Notes: a model not told the origin generated them from the letters alone. A DNA stretch of 64,000 bases from Bacillus sp. ISL-45 (GCF_018613195.1 NZ_JAGGQQ010000006.1:292422-356421), one strand, 5' to 3'; shown: positions 53,639 through 61,590, numbered from the stretch's first letter. Program-made: numbers and translations.

Positions 53639-54160
53639 ATGAATACTAGTGCAGTCGCAAAGCTGCTGGGGGTTTCACCGAGCACAATTCAACGCTGGGT
53701 GAAGCAGGCAAATCTTCAAATGGAGCGAACGGAGTTAGGTCATTATCAATTTTCTGAGGAAAGCATCGAGATCTTAAAAGACATCAAGGAACAGCTTAAT
53801 AAAGGGGTTCTTTTGCAGGATTTGAAAATAAAAGGAAAAAAACACAGAAAAGCGGTTGTACCAGCTGTGAAGCGGGATTTCTCAGTGGATAAGCTGCTGA
53901 AGCGCATGGAGGAATTTGAAAGCAGGCTGGACAGGAAGGCAGATGAAGTAGTATCTTATCAAATTCTTCAGCATCGCAGGGAAATTGAGGAACTGCAAAA
54001 TGAGGTAGCCAGGCTGAAAGAAGTGATTTCAGGCACGGAAGAAGCCGCAGCACAGCAGGAACACTTGGCCAAGGAGGAGAAACAACCATCTTTAACACCT
54101 ATTTCTTCCTTAAGGAAATTAAGAAAGCGAAATATAATCAGTTCCTTTTTTGGATTTTAA
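53639..54160 (+). CDS. racA: Chromosome-anchoring protein RacA
   Basis: 173 residues. A MerR-like helix-turn-helix at the N-terminus (MNTSAVAKLLGVSPSTIQRWVKQANLQMERTELGHYQF), a basic linker, a long coiled coil (about 95-145) and a basic/aromatic C-terminus ending RNIISSFFGF that can contact the membrane. In sporulating cells RacA ties the origin region to the cell pole with DivIVA. Start ATG 53639 after GAGGAGGG. A MITE sits directly upstream of that ribosome binding site, so the original promoter has probably been pushed away. Confidence 0.88.
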   Translation: MNTSAVAKLLGVSPSTIQRWVKQANLQMERTELGHYQFSEESIEILKDIKEQLNKGVLLQDLKIKGKKHRKAVVPAVKRDFSVDKLLKRMEEFESRLDRKADEVVSYQILQHRREIEELQNEVARLKEVISGTEEAAAQQEHLAKEEKQPSLTPISSLRKLRKRNIISSFFGF

Positions 54161-54165
54161 TTTGG

Positions 54166-54180
54166 CACATCAGGGATGTG
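54166..54180 (+). terminator. Terminator of racA
   Basis: CACATC / GATGTG short stem followed by TTCTTTTTTTTG, 5 bp after the stop. Confidence 0.7.
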
Positions 54181-54196
54181 TTCTTTTTTTTGCGAA

Positions 54197-54220
54197 GGCT
54201 CTTTTCGTAAACTTCGTTGA
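54197..54220. repeat. Solitary MITE-type end
   Basis: GGCTCTTTTCGTAAACTTCG matches the terminal repeat (short-type variant). No partner end is visible within 160 bp to the right. Confidence 0.5.
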
Positions 54221-54369
54221 TTTCACAATCAGAAGCTTATACTGGCTACTGGGTATTTTACGATTATTAATCCAATGTCCTGAATTCACCACAAGTACCG
54301 CATTTGTAAAAGCCAATAATAAACGATCCTTTTTCATTGATTAATACAGTTTCTGGAGAATCCAAAGAA

Positions 54370-54400
54370 AAAACAGACCCAGCAAATCTGAGTCTGTTTT
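54370..54400 (-). terminator. Terminator of the cold shock gene
   Basis: AAAACAGAC / GTCTGTTTT with an inner weak stem, followed on the - strand by TTTCTTTGG. Confidence 0.78.
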
Positions 54401-54412
54401 AGATATCCTTAG

Positions 54413-54613
54413 TTAGACTTTCTGTACGTTTGTCGCTTGAGGGCCACGCTGGCCTTGTTCAACATCAAATGTAACTTCTTGTCCTTCATCTAAAGATTTG
54501 TAACCTTCGCCCTGGATCGCTGAGAAGTGTACAAATACATCTTCCCCGCCTTCACGTTCGATGAATCCAAAGCCTTTTTCGCTGTTAAACCATTTTACCT
54601 TACCACGTTCCAC
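54413..54613 (-). CDS. csp: Cold shock protein (Csp family)
   Basis: 66 residues. Complete cold-shock domain: [14 protein letters not shown] (RNP1) and DVFVHFSAI (RNP2), ending [10 protein letters not shown]. It binds single-stranded RNA/DNA and acts as an RNA chaperone, a CspB/CspD-like paralogue. GTG start at 54613, 8 nt after AGGAGG. No long 5' leader is visible: the next gene ends 106 bp away. Confidence 0.97.
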   Translation of the reverse strand: MERGKVKWFNSEKGFGFIEREGGEDVFVHFSAIQGEGYKSLDEGQEVTFDVEQGQRGPQATNVQKV

Positions 54614-54719
54614 AATTGTTGCCTCCTAGCGATTAAGAAAATTGCAATTTAACCTTGCGTAATTATTATATCCTTTCCAAAGCATTTTAAACTTAAAAAA
54701 GAATATTTTTATCAAACAT

Positions 54720-55751
54720 TTAGCTTCCGGCAATTTTTTTATATGTATCCTCATCGCATATGACAAACATCTGTGTACCTTCGGGAATTTGTTCATTATG
54801 TTTCCTGGCAATATCAAGCGCCTGTCCGTCTGAAATGAGTGTTGCACCCATGTCAAAGAGCTCCATTGCCGCTTGTTTGTAGTTGGTCCAATGCGGCTTC
54901 TTATCAATTTTGTAGAGATTTTCCCCCTCCATATTGCTGAGCAGCTGTTTAAACAATTTGCTCGATCCAGGATAGATTGCCGCCTGAGCCATCAATTTAG
55001 ATACGGATTCGTTGGATAAAATAAATTCATCAATGTTGGCATGTTCGAACAAGGCAATATGCTTTTCCTTCATGATTTCTGCAATCGTATAAATATTTTT
55101 ATTGGATTGTTTCGAGATATGCTCCACCCTTGATGCAATGAGAAGTGTTTTTCCATCAGCATATTCAGGAAGTTCAATACGATCATCCGTAAAGACTGCT
55201 ACAGACTTGGACTTCAGGATGTTTGCCTGCATGAGTATTTCTTCTTCTGCAGGATTTCCACTGACAAAATGAACGCGGTCATGCTGCACTGGCGACTCAT
55301 TGCTATGATCGACAATGACTATATCACACTTTTGATTGGAGTTCAGGATTTCCTCAACGACATTCTTCAGTTTATCCCTGGAGGAACCGATCAAAATATA
55401 GTGGTCCTTTCCTTTATAGGTCAACTTCCCTTCCTCCTTCATTCTTTTATATAAAGTCAAGCTATCAAAGATTTTTCCGATGATAATACCCATTGCCCCA
55501 ATCCCGACTGTATAAAGCAGTACCATAGTAAAAATCCTGCCTAAATCGCTGCTGGGTGAGTAATCACCGTAACCAACCGTAACTACCGTTGTCATTGTCC
55601 ACCAAACAGCATCGAGGTATCTTGGGAAAGTATCGGGTTCTAGTGTTTTAATTATCAAGCTGCTTAATAAAATCACACCAAGTACGATCAAGGTGAGTTT
55701 CAAAAGGCTGATTTTCAGCAATTTCGTAAACAACCTTTGTAAAATCCACAT
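54720..55751 (-). CDS. K+ channel with RCK (TrkA-N) domain
   Basis: 343 residues. Two membrane spans flank a pore loop with the K+ selectivity filter TVGYGD (about residues 58-63), followed by a cytosolic RCK/TrkA-N domain (YILIGSSRDKLKNVVEEIL..., Rossmann-like; about 100-240) and a further C-terminal ligand-like region. Similar to B. subtilis YugO. It is the last gene of a five-gene operon with the ATP-grasp, DUF350 and YgiB-like proteins and starts 19 bp after the ATP-grasp stop. AAAGGGGG precedes ATG 55751; a 37-codon extension has no ribosome binding site. Confidence 0.9.
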   Translation of the reverse strand: MWILQRLFTKLLKISLLKLTLIVLGVILLSSLIIKTLEPDTFPRYLDAVWWTMTTVVTVGYGDYSPSSDLGRIFTMVLLYTVGIGAMGIIIGKIFDSLTLYKRMKEEGKLTYKGKDHYILIGSSRDKLKNVVEEILNSNQKCDIVIVDHSNESPVQHDRVHFVSGNPAEEEILMQANILKSKSVAVFTDDRIELPEYADGKTLLIASRVEHISKQSNKNIYTIAEIMKEKHIALFEHANIDEFILSNESVSKLMAQAAIYPGSSKLFKQLLSNMEGENLYKIDKKPHWTNYKQAAMELFDMGATLISDGQALDIARKHNEQIPEGTQMFVICDEDTYKKIAGS

Positions 55752-55770
55752 TGGATGGACCCCCTTTCTT

Positions 55771-57000
55771 TTAAGCCAATCCCACTGGTAAAAAGCAAGA
55801 AAGGTTGTTTGTAATTTCTCCTCCGACACGGTAACCGAGTGCGGAAGGTTTTCCGTAAACAAGAAAGCTTCCGGTCAGTATATGACCTTGTTTCTCCCCT
55901 TTTTCCGAAAAATAAGTAGTTGAAGGCATTTCGATATACTGCTGAAAAATGGATGGTACATCCTGGTAGTTCCTGTGTTCTTCTTCCATTATCAGGTTAC
56001 CAGTCGAGCTGTAAATCTGTACTGTGTCTCCTTCTCTCCCGAAAATCGGCTTTTTAACAAAAGATAACTTTGCGTTGTAAAATCGCTCTGCTTCCAAATA
56101 TGTTGGCAGGAAATATTCCTCAATCCACTGATGCTCTTCGGTTGTGAAAAAGGGATCCTTATTTTCGTGTAATCCCCATATGACCGCCTGTACGGCTTTA
56201 TTCTGCAATAAGAAGGCAGATGGAGGATTGATCATCGCTAATTTCTTTGTTTTTACCAGCTCAAGCAGCCATAAACCGATTTTATTTCCTGATTTGTCTT
56301 CATCCCTGATAAGGCTTTCTACCGGGAATGTCTGACGATATAGGATGTCAATCTTGCGCCCCGTTTCATCATAGAGCCCAGTCTCTGGTATAATCTTTAA
56401 TTTATCTAGTGAAATGAACCTGGAAGGCAGGCCATATAAATCCTGCAAATATAAGACTGTATTTCGGTCTTCAATATTGTCTTCATGCGCGGTGAAAACC
56501 ACATATGGCTCTGTCTCCTCCAGCCATTTGGCTGATGAAGCGACAGCAGACCTGACAGCTCTGGCCAGCAGATCTTCCATTCCCTCATTAGGGTTCCCAA
56601 GACCAAATTGAGCAGCTACAGAACCATTTACATTAAATAATTCCTTAATGAATGTTGGAGTATCAGCATTTATCTCGATGCACTTATATGTATTTTCAGT
56701 TTTAATCAGATCAAGCCTTGCAATTACGCTTTCAATATTTAACGTCCTGAGCCGTATAAAATCGAGGGTTTCTTCCGGATACCCAAGTTCCCTTAAGGTA
56801 TCCGGATGAACATTTCTAAGGAGCTCACTAACTTTGAAAAATATTTTACCGATCCTATTTGTACAGATCCTGATTGCTTCTGCTTCCCGCCCATCAATGG
56901 TCGAAATATCATACAATGCATATTCTTCACCATACAAATCTGGCCAAAAATTCTTGATTCCACGATAAAAATGTTCTCTCTTTGTTTTATAGTTTTTCAT
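55771..57000 (-). CDS. YgiC/YjfC-like ATP-grasp peptide ligase (GSP_synth family)
   Basis: 409 residues. Only the synthetase half of glutathionylspermidine synthetase is present, as in YgiC/YjfC: no CHAP amidase domain. Motifs include CIEINADTPTF (about 107-117), FVKKPIFGREGD (ATP-binding loop, 314-325) and the closing RVGGEITNNLSCFLPV. Family members form an amide bond with ATP; the natural acceptor is unknown. TAGGAGG lies 6 nt before ATG 57000. Gap to the preceding gene is 10 bp. The downstream K+ channel and upstream DUF350 genes suggest a membrane-linked function. Confidence 0.9.
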   Translation of the reverse strand: MKNYKTKREHFYRGIKNFWPDLYGEEYALYDISTIDGREAEAIRICTNRIGKIFFKVSELLRNVHPDTLRELGYPEETLDFIRLRTLNIESVIARLDLIKTENTYKCIEINADTPTFIKELFNVNGSVAAQFGLGNPNEGMEDLLARAVRSAVASSAKWLEETEPYVVFTAHEDNIEDRNTVLYLQDLYGLPSRFISLDKLKIIPETGLYDETGRKIDILYRQTFPVESLIRDEDKSGNKIGLWLLELVKTKKLAMINPPSAFLLQNKAVQAVIWGLHENKDPFFTTEEHQWIEEYFLPTYLEAERFYNAKLSFVKKPIFGREGDTVQIYSSTGNLIMEEEHRNYQDVPSIFQQYIEMPSTTYFSEKGEKQGHILTGSFLVYGKPSALGYRVGGEITNNLSCFLPVGLA

Positions 57001-57010
57001 GGAATGCCTC

Positions 57011-57475
57011 CTATTCCATGTCGTTTTCACCAATGGCTTTCACATACAGAACGTAAACTCCCCGATCTTCATCCACTTCGGTAGAGGTAACAGCCATCTG
57101 GCCAAAGCCAGGAATATCAACAATATCCTTTATTAAATAGCGGATTACATCAAGGTGAGTTCTGCAAGGAACAGCTGAAAGCAACTTATAGTTCTCACTT
57201 TCTTTGTACCTGCGGAATTCCACGTGGATCCCCATTCCCCGATAACTTTTCTCATCAAGGACATAATTGTTCATGCCCCGGTCCTCAAGAACGAGTATCT
57301 CTTCATCCCCAACCATCTCATTGGATAACAGTTCATACTGGGTTCCTTTAATAATAAAATAAGTACAAAGCTGGCGGGCATAAAACTCATCTATCCCGAC
57401 ATTCGGGATCGTATATTCGTATAATGGTTCATAGTTGTCTTTTCCATCATGAATGAAGTAGGTTAGCTTTTTCAT
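57011..57475 (-). CDS. Unknown protein in the ATP-grasp/K+ channel operon
   Basis: 154 residues, soluble, acidic and beta-rich. Opens KKLTYFIHDGKDNYEPLYEYTIP and contains VGDEEILVLEDRGMNNYV and GQMAVTSTEVDEDRGVYVLYVKAIG. I do not recognise the family. Fixed between the DUF350 gene (15-bp gap) and the ATP-grasp gene (10-bp gap), so it is likely part of the same complex or pathway. AGGAGGGCAATGCATCC precedes ATG 57475. Confidence 0.8.
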   Translation of the reverse strand: MKKLTYFIHDGKDNYEPLYEYTIPNVGIDEFYARQLCTYFIIKGTQYELLSNEMVGDEEILVLEDRGMNNYVLDEKSYRGMGIHVEFRRYKESENYKLLSAVPCRTHLDVIRYLIKDIVDIPGFGQMAVTSTEVDEDRGVYVLYVKAIGENDME

Positions 57476-57490
57476 GGATGCATTGCCCTC

Positions 57491-57889
57491 CTAATACGAC
57501 AGACTTTTCGCGACAATCCAGCCTACTGCAAGGGAAAGTGTGAAGAGAATGACACCCACCGAACGGTTATCTTCTTCAATCGCTTTTTGGAGACTATATC
57601 TAACCGTGACAACCTCAGCGACAAAGAATACAATGATCTGCGTAAAAATTCCTATGGAGCCCCAAATCGCCATATCGAGGAGGGAGATCGAATATTCAGC
57701 AGCTGCACCAAGCACAATGGCAAGTCCTAGCATTTTCCCTCCAAGTGAAAGAGCAGCTGTTATATTTCTTTTGCCAATCAGTTCAAACTCCTTAATTTTT
57801 GGAGTAGCCAGCACGAATAAGCCGACACCTGCCGTTAGCAAAAGCAATCCAAGTCCTAAATAAGCGGCAAAATTCAAATATAAATTCAT
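57491..57889 (-). CDS. DUF350 membrane protein (YjfL-like)
   Basis: 132 residues with four spans: FAAYLGLGLLLLTAGVGLFVLATP, ...AALSLGGKMLGLAIVLGAAAEYSIS, IAIWGSIGIFTQIIVFFVAEVV and VGVILFTLSLAVGWIVAKSLSY. DUF350 proteins neighbour YgiC-type ATP-grasp ligases and ion channels in other bacteria. AGGGAGAGAAACAAAG precedes the ATG. Gaps of 15 bp to both neighbours. Confidence 0.88.
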   Translation of the reverse strand: MNLYLNFAAYLGLGLLLLTAGVGLFVLATPKIKEFELIGKRNITAALSLGGKMLGLAIVLGAAAEYSISLLDMAIWGSIGIFTQIIVFFVAEVVTVRYSLQKAIEEDNRSVGVILFTLSLAVGWIVAKSLSY

Positions 57890-57904
57890 CTTTGTTTCTC
57901 TCCC

Positions 57905-58348
57905 TTAACCGCCAGTAGTGCTTCTTGACCCGCTGCCGAATCCTGAACTGCCCTTTGGCGAAGTATTTTTATAATTACTGTCCAGTCTTGCTCCTTTGAA
58001 TGAAGTACTGTTCTTGTACTTCATATAATCATTGCTCTTATAGAGTAATGATCGGTTCGCAAAGAACATACCAGCGAAAAAGTAATGTCCAAAATATGGA
58101 GAGTTGTTATCATCACATTCCCAGACACCATCTTCATTGTCCCATTCCCAGTCTGAACAATCGGTCCCTTCTGGTACGGGAGGAATATCTTCGTCCTGTT
58201 CAGAATTCCAATCCTGCCCTTCATCGCCGGATACATCCGGTTCCCAACCCCGGTCCGGAATGGCCTGTGGGTTGTTATTGCAACCCGCGAGCCCCACCAT
58301 CAAAGCCGTAGCAGATATACTCGCGATAACCTTTTTTGTTTTGCCCAT
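57905..58348 (-). CDS. YgiB-like lipoprotein with C-terminal Gly/Ser tail ending GG
   Basis: 147 residues. Signal peptide with lipobox LAGC (Cys23), a very acidic, Trp-rich region (WEPDVSGDEGQDWNSEQDE...CSDWEWDNED), a hydrophobic patch (YFGHYFFAGMFFANRS), and a Gly/Ser tail SSGFGSGSRSTTGG. E. coli YgiB, which pairs with the ligase YgiC, ends in a similar SSRSMGG. The tail is a candidate acceptor for the ATP-grasp ligase encoded two genes downstream. First gene of the operon; AGAGGTGA precedes the ATG. Confidence 0.78.
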   Translation of the reverse strand: MGKTKKVIASISATALMVGLAGCNNNPQAIPDRGWEPDVSGDEGQDWNSEQDEDIPPVPEGTDCSDWEWDNEDGVWECDDNNSPYFGHYFFAGMFFANRSLLYKSNDYMKYKNSTSFKGARLDSNYKNTSPKGSSGFGSGSRSTTGG

Positions 58349-58371
58349 TTATTTCACCTCTTTCTTATTGA

Positions 58372-58385
58372 CGTAAATATTTACG
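58372..58385. promoter_or_regulatory. 14-bp perfect palindrome upstream of the ATP-grasp operon
   Basis: CGTAAATATTTACG is a perfect palindrome 24 bp upstream of the lipoprotein ATG. It probably lies in the 5' end of the transcript or overlaps the promoter and could bind a repressor. No matching regulator gene is obvious. Confidence 0.5.
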
Positions 58386-58560
58386 GAAGACCTGGGAAAA
58401 AGTTTCAAATTTCTTCTTACTTTCCAGATAACAACCTTCCTTTTATTGTAACACTTTCCTCTTGCAGTGATGCTGAATTCTTAAATTACTATGGCACTTC
58501 CTTCCTGCGCTGCACGATTAAAGTGTAAATGATCAGGGTTCACTTTTTTCCTGTTAACAA

Positions 58561-58686
58561 TCAATCTTTCCCATAAAAAAATTCCTCGAAATTAAATTCC
58601 TTTATTTCCGCGTTTCCTAATGCGATTTTTGCTAAAATAATTTCAAATAGGCATAAGCCTGCTAACATAATAATTCCTGCAACCAT
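58561..58686 (-). CDS. 41-residue hydrophobic microprotein
   Basis: Frame begins MVAGIIMLAGLCLFEIILA (a membrane helix, about residues 3-23) and ends with an acidic/aromatic tail (EFNFEEFFYGKD). AAAGGAG lies 8 nt before the ATG. It is divergent from the LacI-type regulator at 58774, with a LacI-type operator between them. The layout (regulator, operator, small membrane protein) suggests repression by that regulator. No family recognised. Confidence 0.68.
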   Translation of the reverse strand: MVAGIIMLAGLCLFEIILAKIALGNAEIKEFNFEEFFYGKD

Positions 58687-58729
58687 AATGACAACTCCTT
58701 TGTAATATGTTTGCATATACAATAATTTA

Positions 58730-58743
58730 TGGAACGCGTTTCA
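58730..58743. promoter_or_regulatory. Candidate LacI-family operator
   Basis: TGGAACGCGTTTCA: half-sites TGGAACG and CGTTTCA are complementary except one pair, with the central CG typical of LacI-family operators. It lies 30 bp upstream of the LacI-type gene and 43 bp upstream of the microprotein start. On the - strand a TTGACC (-35-like, 58744-58749) adjoins it. Confidence 0.62.
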
Positions 58744-58773
58744 GGTCAAGAATAATCTTTGCGAGGTTTTTAA

Positions 58774-59748
58774 ATGGCTAATATCAGAGAAATTGCCCGA
58801 CTGGCAGGAGTGTCGGTTTCCACAGTGTCACGCGTGCTGAATAACCATCCATATGTCACCCCGGATAAACGGGAAGCAGTATTGAAAACCATAAAGGAAC
58901 TGGATTACAGTCCAAATATTAACGCTGTCCATCTGTCCCGAGGAAAGACAAATATGGTTGGAGTCGTACTGCCAACGATCAATCACCCATATTTTTCTGA
59001 ACTCCTGGAAGGAATTGCCGAAGAAGCGATAAAGCATAGTATCCAGCTGGTTATCTTCCAGACAGGCTATAATCTTGAAAAGGAATTTGAAGCATTAGAA
59101 CAACTTCGAGGCCACCTTATTGATGGAGTTATTATTGCTTCACGTGCTATTCCGTTTGATTCACTTATGAAGTATAAAGATACAGGACCGATTGTGTTAT
59201 GTGAGGATTCTGATTTAGAGGAGTTTCCTTCGATATCAATCCAGCATGTTGCTGCATTCAACCTTGGATTGGAACATTTACTTTCCAATGGACATGAGAG
59301 GATCGCCATCTGTCTTGGAAGACTTGAAGGAACAAATAGCAAGAAGCGACAGCAGGCATATGAGGAAAAGATGAAGATGATTGGCCAGAAAGTTCATGGA
59401 GAGTGGATTATTGGTAACTGTTTACTTATTCAGGATGGAAAAAAAGTGGTGAATCAATTTCTAAAAATGAAAGAAAAGCCAACTGCCTTTCTAGTCGGTA
59501 ATGATCAAGTGGCAGCCGGAATTATCACGGAAGCCATAAAACAAGGCCTTGATGTACCTGGGGATGTAGCTGTATTGAGCTTTGATAACCATCCAATATC
59601 TGAAATTTTGGGAATAACAACAATAGACATACCCACTAAACAATTAGGTACAGCTGCCTTTAATGCATTTATCAAGCGAACTGGCGTTGATACATATGCC
59701 AAGAAGGTCACTCTGCCATTTAAATTAATTCAGCGACAATCAGTTTAG
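58774..59748 (+). CDS. LacI-family transcriptional regulator (DegA-like)
   Basis: 324 residues. LacI helix-turn-helix NIREIARLAGVSVSTVSRVLNNHPYVTPDKREAVL, hinge YSPNINAVHLSRGKTN, then the periplasmic-binding-like effector domain (GVVLPTINHPYFSELLEGI, FLVGNDQVAAGIITEA, LSFDNHPISEI). DegA, which promotes degradation of an amidotransferase in B. subtilis, is the closest type I recall. The effector is unknown. Probably autoregulated through the adjacent operator and a repressor of the divergent microprotein gene. Confidence 0.9.
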   Translation: MANIREIARLAGVSVSTVSRVLNNHPYVTPDKREAVLKTIKELDYSPNINAVHLSRGKTNMVGVVLPTINHPYFSELLEGIAEEAIKHSIQLVIFQTGYNLEKEFEALEQLRGHLIDGVIIASRAIPFDSLMKYKDTGPIVLCEDSDLEEFPSISIQHVAAFNLGLEHLLSNGHERIAICLGRLEGTNSKKRQQAYEEKMKMIGQKVHGEWIIGNCLLIQDGKKVVNQFLKMKEKPTAFLVGNDQVAAGIITEAIKQGLDVPGDVAVLSFDNHPISEILGITTIDIPTKQLGTAAFNAFIKRTGVDTYAKKVTLPFKLIQRQSV

Positions 59749-59756
59749 AACCAAAA

Positions 59757-59778
59757 AACCTGCCATCTTTGGCAGGTT
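59757..59778. terminator. Bidirectional terminator
   Basis: AACCTGCC / GGCAGGTT perfect stem, followed on the - strand by TTTTGG. It serves the convergent LacI-type and MEDS genes. Confidence 0.8.
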
Positions 59779-59786
59779 ACTTGATA

Positions 59787-60353
59787 CTATATTCTGCTTT
59801 TACGATTGATCTGCTCAACGGTATCGTCTGTCATATAATAATCGTGGCAAACCAGCAAAGTCTCTTTTAATGAATCAGGGACCCTCTTTGAGTCGTACCC
59901 ACAAATGGTGATTAAATTTGTGGCCTGAAGCATTAAGTCCGCTTCTTTTTCGTATTCCCCAAGATTCTGGAAGATTTCCTTTTGGTCTCGCCATTCAACA
60001 TGGGCCCAAGTCTGAATAGGAATATTATTTTGTAAAAAAGGCGCAATCATATTTTCTAAATAACTTAAAATTGTTTCTTTATGGAAATTGCCGCGATAGC
60101 AATAGAAGTCATAATTATTGATTGTGTGAATCATTTCCTGTTGTTCCTCTCCAAACTCGGCCTGGATTCTCTTCTGGATTTCAGGCATAATCCGGTCATT
60201 TTCTATGATCATGATGTGGTTGCCGATTCCGATAGCCGCCGTAATATATACTATCAAATTATCAACATATTTCTCTTCATTTTCGAATGTATAAAAAATA
60301 TGGGCACCAGTTTCTTTCACACTTTGGAGCAAATCCTCGATTTGTTTTTGCAT
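59787..60353 (-). CDS. MEDS domain protein (sensory, RecA-like fold)
   Basis: 188 residues. Matches the MEDS/DcmR-sensory family: GAHIFYTFENEEKYVDNLIVYITAAIGIGNHIMIIENDRIMPEIQ near the N-terminus and WAHVEWRDQKE, LITICGYDSKRVPDSLKETLLVCHDYY near the C-terminus (R-x-P... L-L-x-x-H). It resembles a degenerate RecA/KaiC-like domain used for sensing hydrocarbon derivatives and to control sporulation or stress pathways in Bacillus. No signal peptide. GGAGGAGAC precedes the ATG. Confidence 0.8.
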   Translation of the reverse strand: MQKQIEDLLQSVKETGAHIFYTFENEEKYVDNLIVYITAAIGIGNHIMIIENDRIMPEIQKRIQAEFGEEQQEMIHTINNYDFYCYRGNFHKETILSYLENMIAPFLQNNIPIQTWAHVEWRDQKEIFQNLGEYEKEADLMLQATNLITICGYDSKRVPDSLKETLLVCHDYYMTDDTVEQINRKSRI

Positions 60354-60554
60354 TGTATCAGTCTCCTCCTGAATTCAAGGGAAACAAACAATGAATTCGC
60401 ATATTCGAAATATACCCTTAATATTAACATATTTCTTGTTATTAATCGATTAAACTTGTTTATGATTCAATCGAGCCCTGTAATATATATTTAAATCAGG
60501 AATTAAATATCCTATCACTTTCACAAGAATATTATACCATGGGGCCTGCAAAAA

Positions 60555-60583
60555 ACTCACCGAACGTTAAATGTCCGGTGAGT
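60555..60583 (-). terminator. Terminator of nitronate monooxygenase
   Basis: ACTCACCG / CGGTGAGT perfect 8-bp stem followed on the - strand by TTTTTTGC. 8 bp beyond the stop. Confidence 0.85.
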
Positions 60584-60591
60584 GAACTTAG

Positions 60592-61590
60592 TTAGTCCAT
60601 AACGAAAGTCTTTAGTTTACTGGCTTTAGTGTTCAAATCACTTAAAGCTTCTTTGTATTCTGTTTCTAACTGGCTAATAATTTCCGATGCGGACTGGATC
60701 TTTTCAATGGCTCCAACTCCCTGCCCTGCTGACCAAATGTCCTTCCAGGCTTTAGCATTTGTCTCTCTCTGCATCGTATCAAAATTAACAGTATCCTTTT
60801 TCTTGAGAGTTTCTGGGTCAAGCCCGGCCCTAACAATACTTGGCTTCAGCATATTCGCTTTGACACCTGAGAAAGCATCGGTGAGAATAAGGTCTTCTTG
60901 TGTTGCATCGACCACCATTTGACGATATTCATCATTCGCCATACTCTCTTGTGCCACTATGAATCTTGTCCCCATATAAGCAAGGTCTGCACCTGCTGCC
61001 TGGGCAGCAAGTACCGCTTTTCCAGTGGTGATTGAGCCTGCCAGAACAATGATCCCATCCCAGAACGTTCGTACAGAATCCACAAAAGCGAAGCTATTCA
61101 GTTCCCCAGCATGGCCACCTGCTCCATTCGCGACCAAAATCAGACCGTCAACCCCTGTCTCTGCGGCTTTCTTCGCGAACTTCACATCACTGACATCAGA
61201 GAAAACAAGGCCTCCATATTCATGGACAATATCTACTACTTTCTTAGGACTGCCAAGTGACGTGATAACCAACTGAGGTTTATGCCTTTTTATCAAAGCA
61301 AGCTCTTCTTCAAGCCTGCTGTATGTACTATGTACTACCATATTCATAGCCCAAGGTGCCACTTTCCGTTCTGGCTCTTGTTTTTTCGCTTCTGCTAAAT
61401 CGGCATTCAACCTTCCCATCCATTCGTCAAGAACTTCAATTGGTCTGGCATTCGGAGCTGGAAATGACCCAATTACTCCGTTTTTGCAGCAGGAACTAAC
61501 CAAATCAGGACCTGAAACAAGGAACATTGGGGCAGCTATTGCAGGAACAGAGAGTTGGTCCCACCAGTTTTCCGGAATAACTTTACTCAT
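60592..61590 (-). CDS. Nitronate monooxygenase family (2-nitropropane dioxygenase type)
   Basis: 332 residues. FMN-binding TIM barrel with the family segments IAAPMFLVSGPDLVSSCCKNGVIGSFPAPNAR, GLILVANGAGGHAGELNSFAFV (phosphate/flavin loop with GxGGHAG) and YMGTRFIVAQES. It oxidises alkyl nitronates or propionate-3-nitronate or acts on a related substrate. AAGGGGTG precedes the ATG. Monocistronic, with a strong terminator. Confidence 0.93.
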   Translation of the reverse strand: MSKVIPENWWDQLSVPAIAAPMFLVSGPDLVSSCCKNGVIGSFPAPNARPIEVLDEWMGRLNADLAEAKKQEPERKVAPWAMNMVVHSTYSRLEEELALIKRHKPQLVITSLGSPKKVVDIVHEYGGLVFSDVSDVKFAKKAAETGVDGLILVANGAGGHAGELNSFAFVDSVRTFWDGIIVLAGSITTGKAVLAAQAAGADLAYMGTRFIVAQESMANDEYRQMVVDATQEDLILTDAFSGVKANMLKPSIVRAGLDPETLKKKDTVNFDTMQRETNAKAWKDIWSAGQGVGAIEKIQSASEIISQLETEYKEALSDLNTKASKLKTFVMD

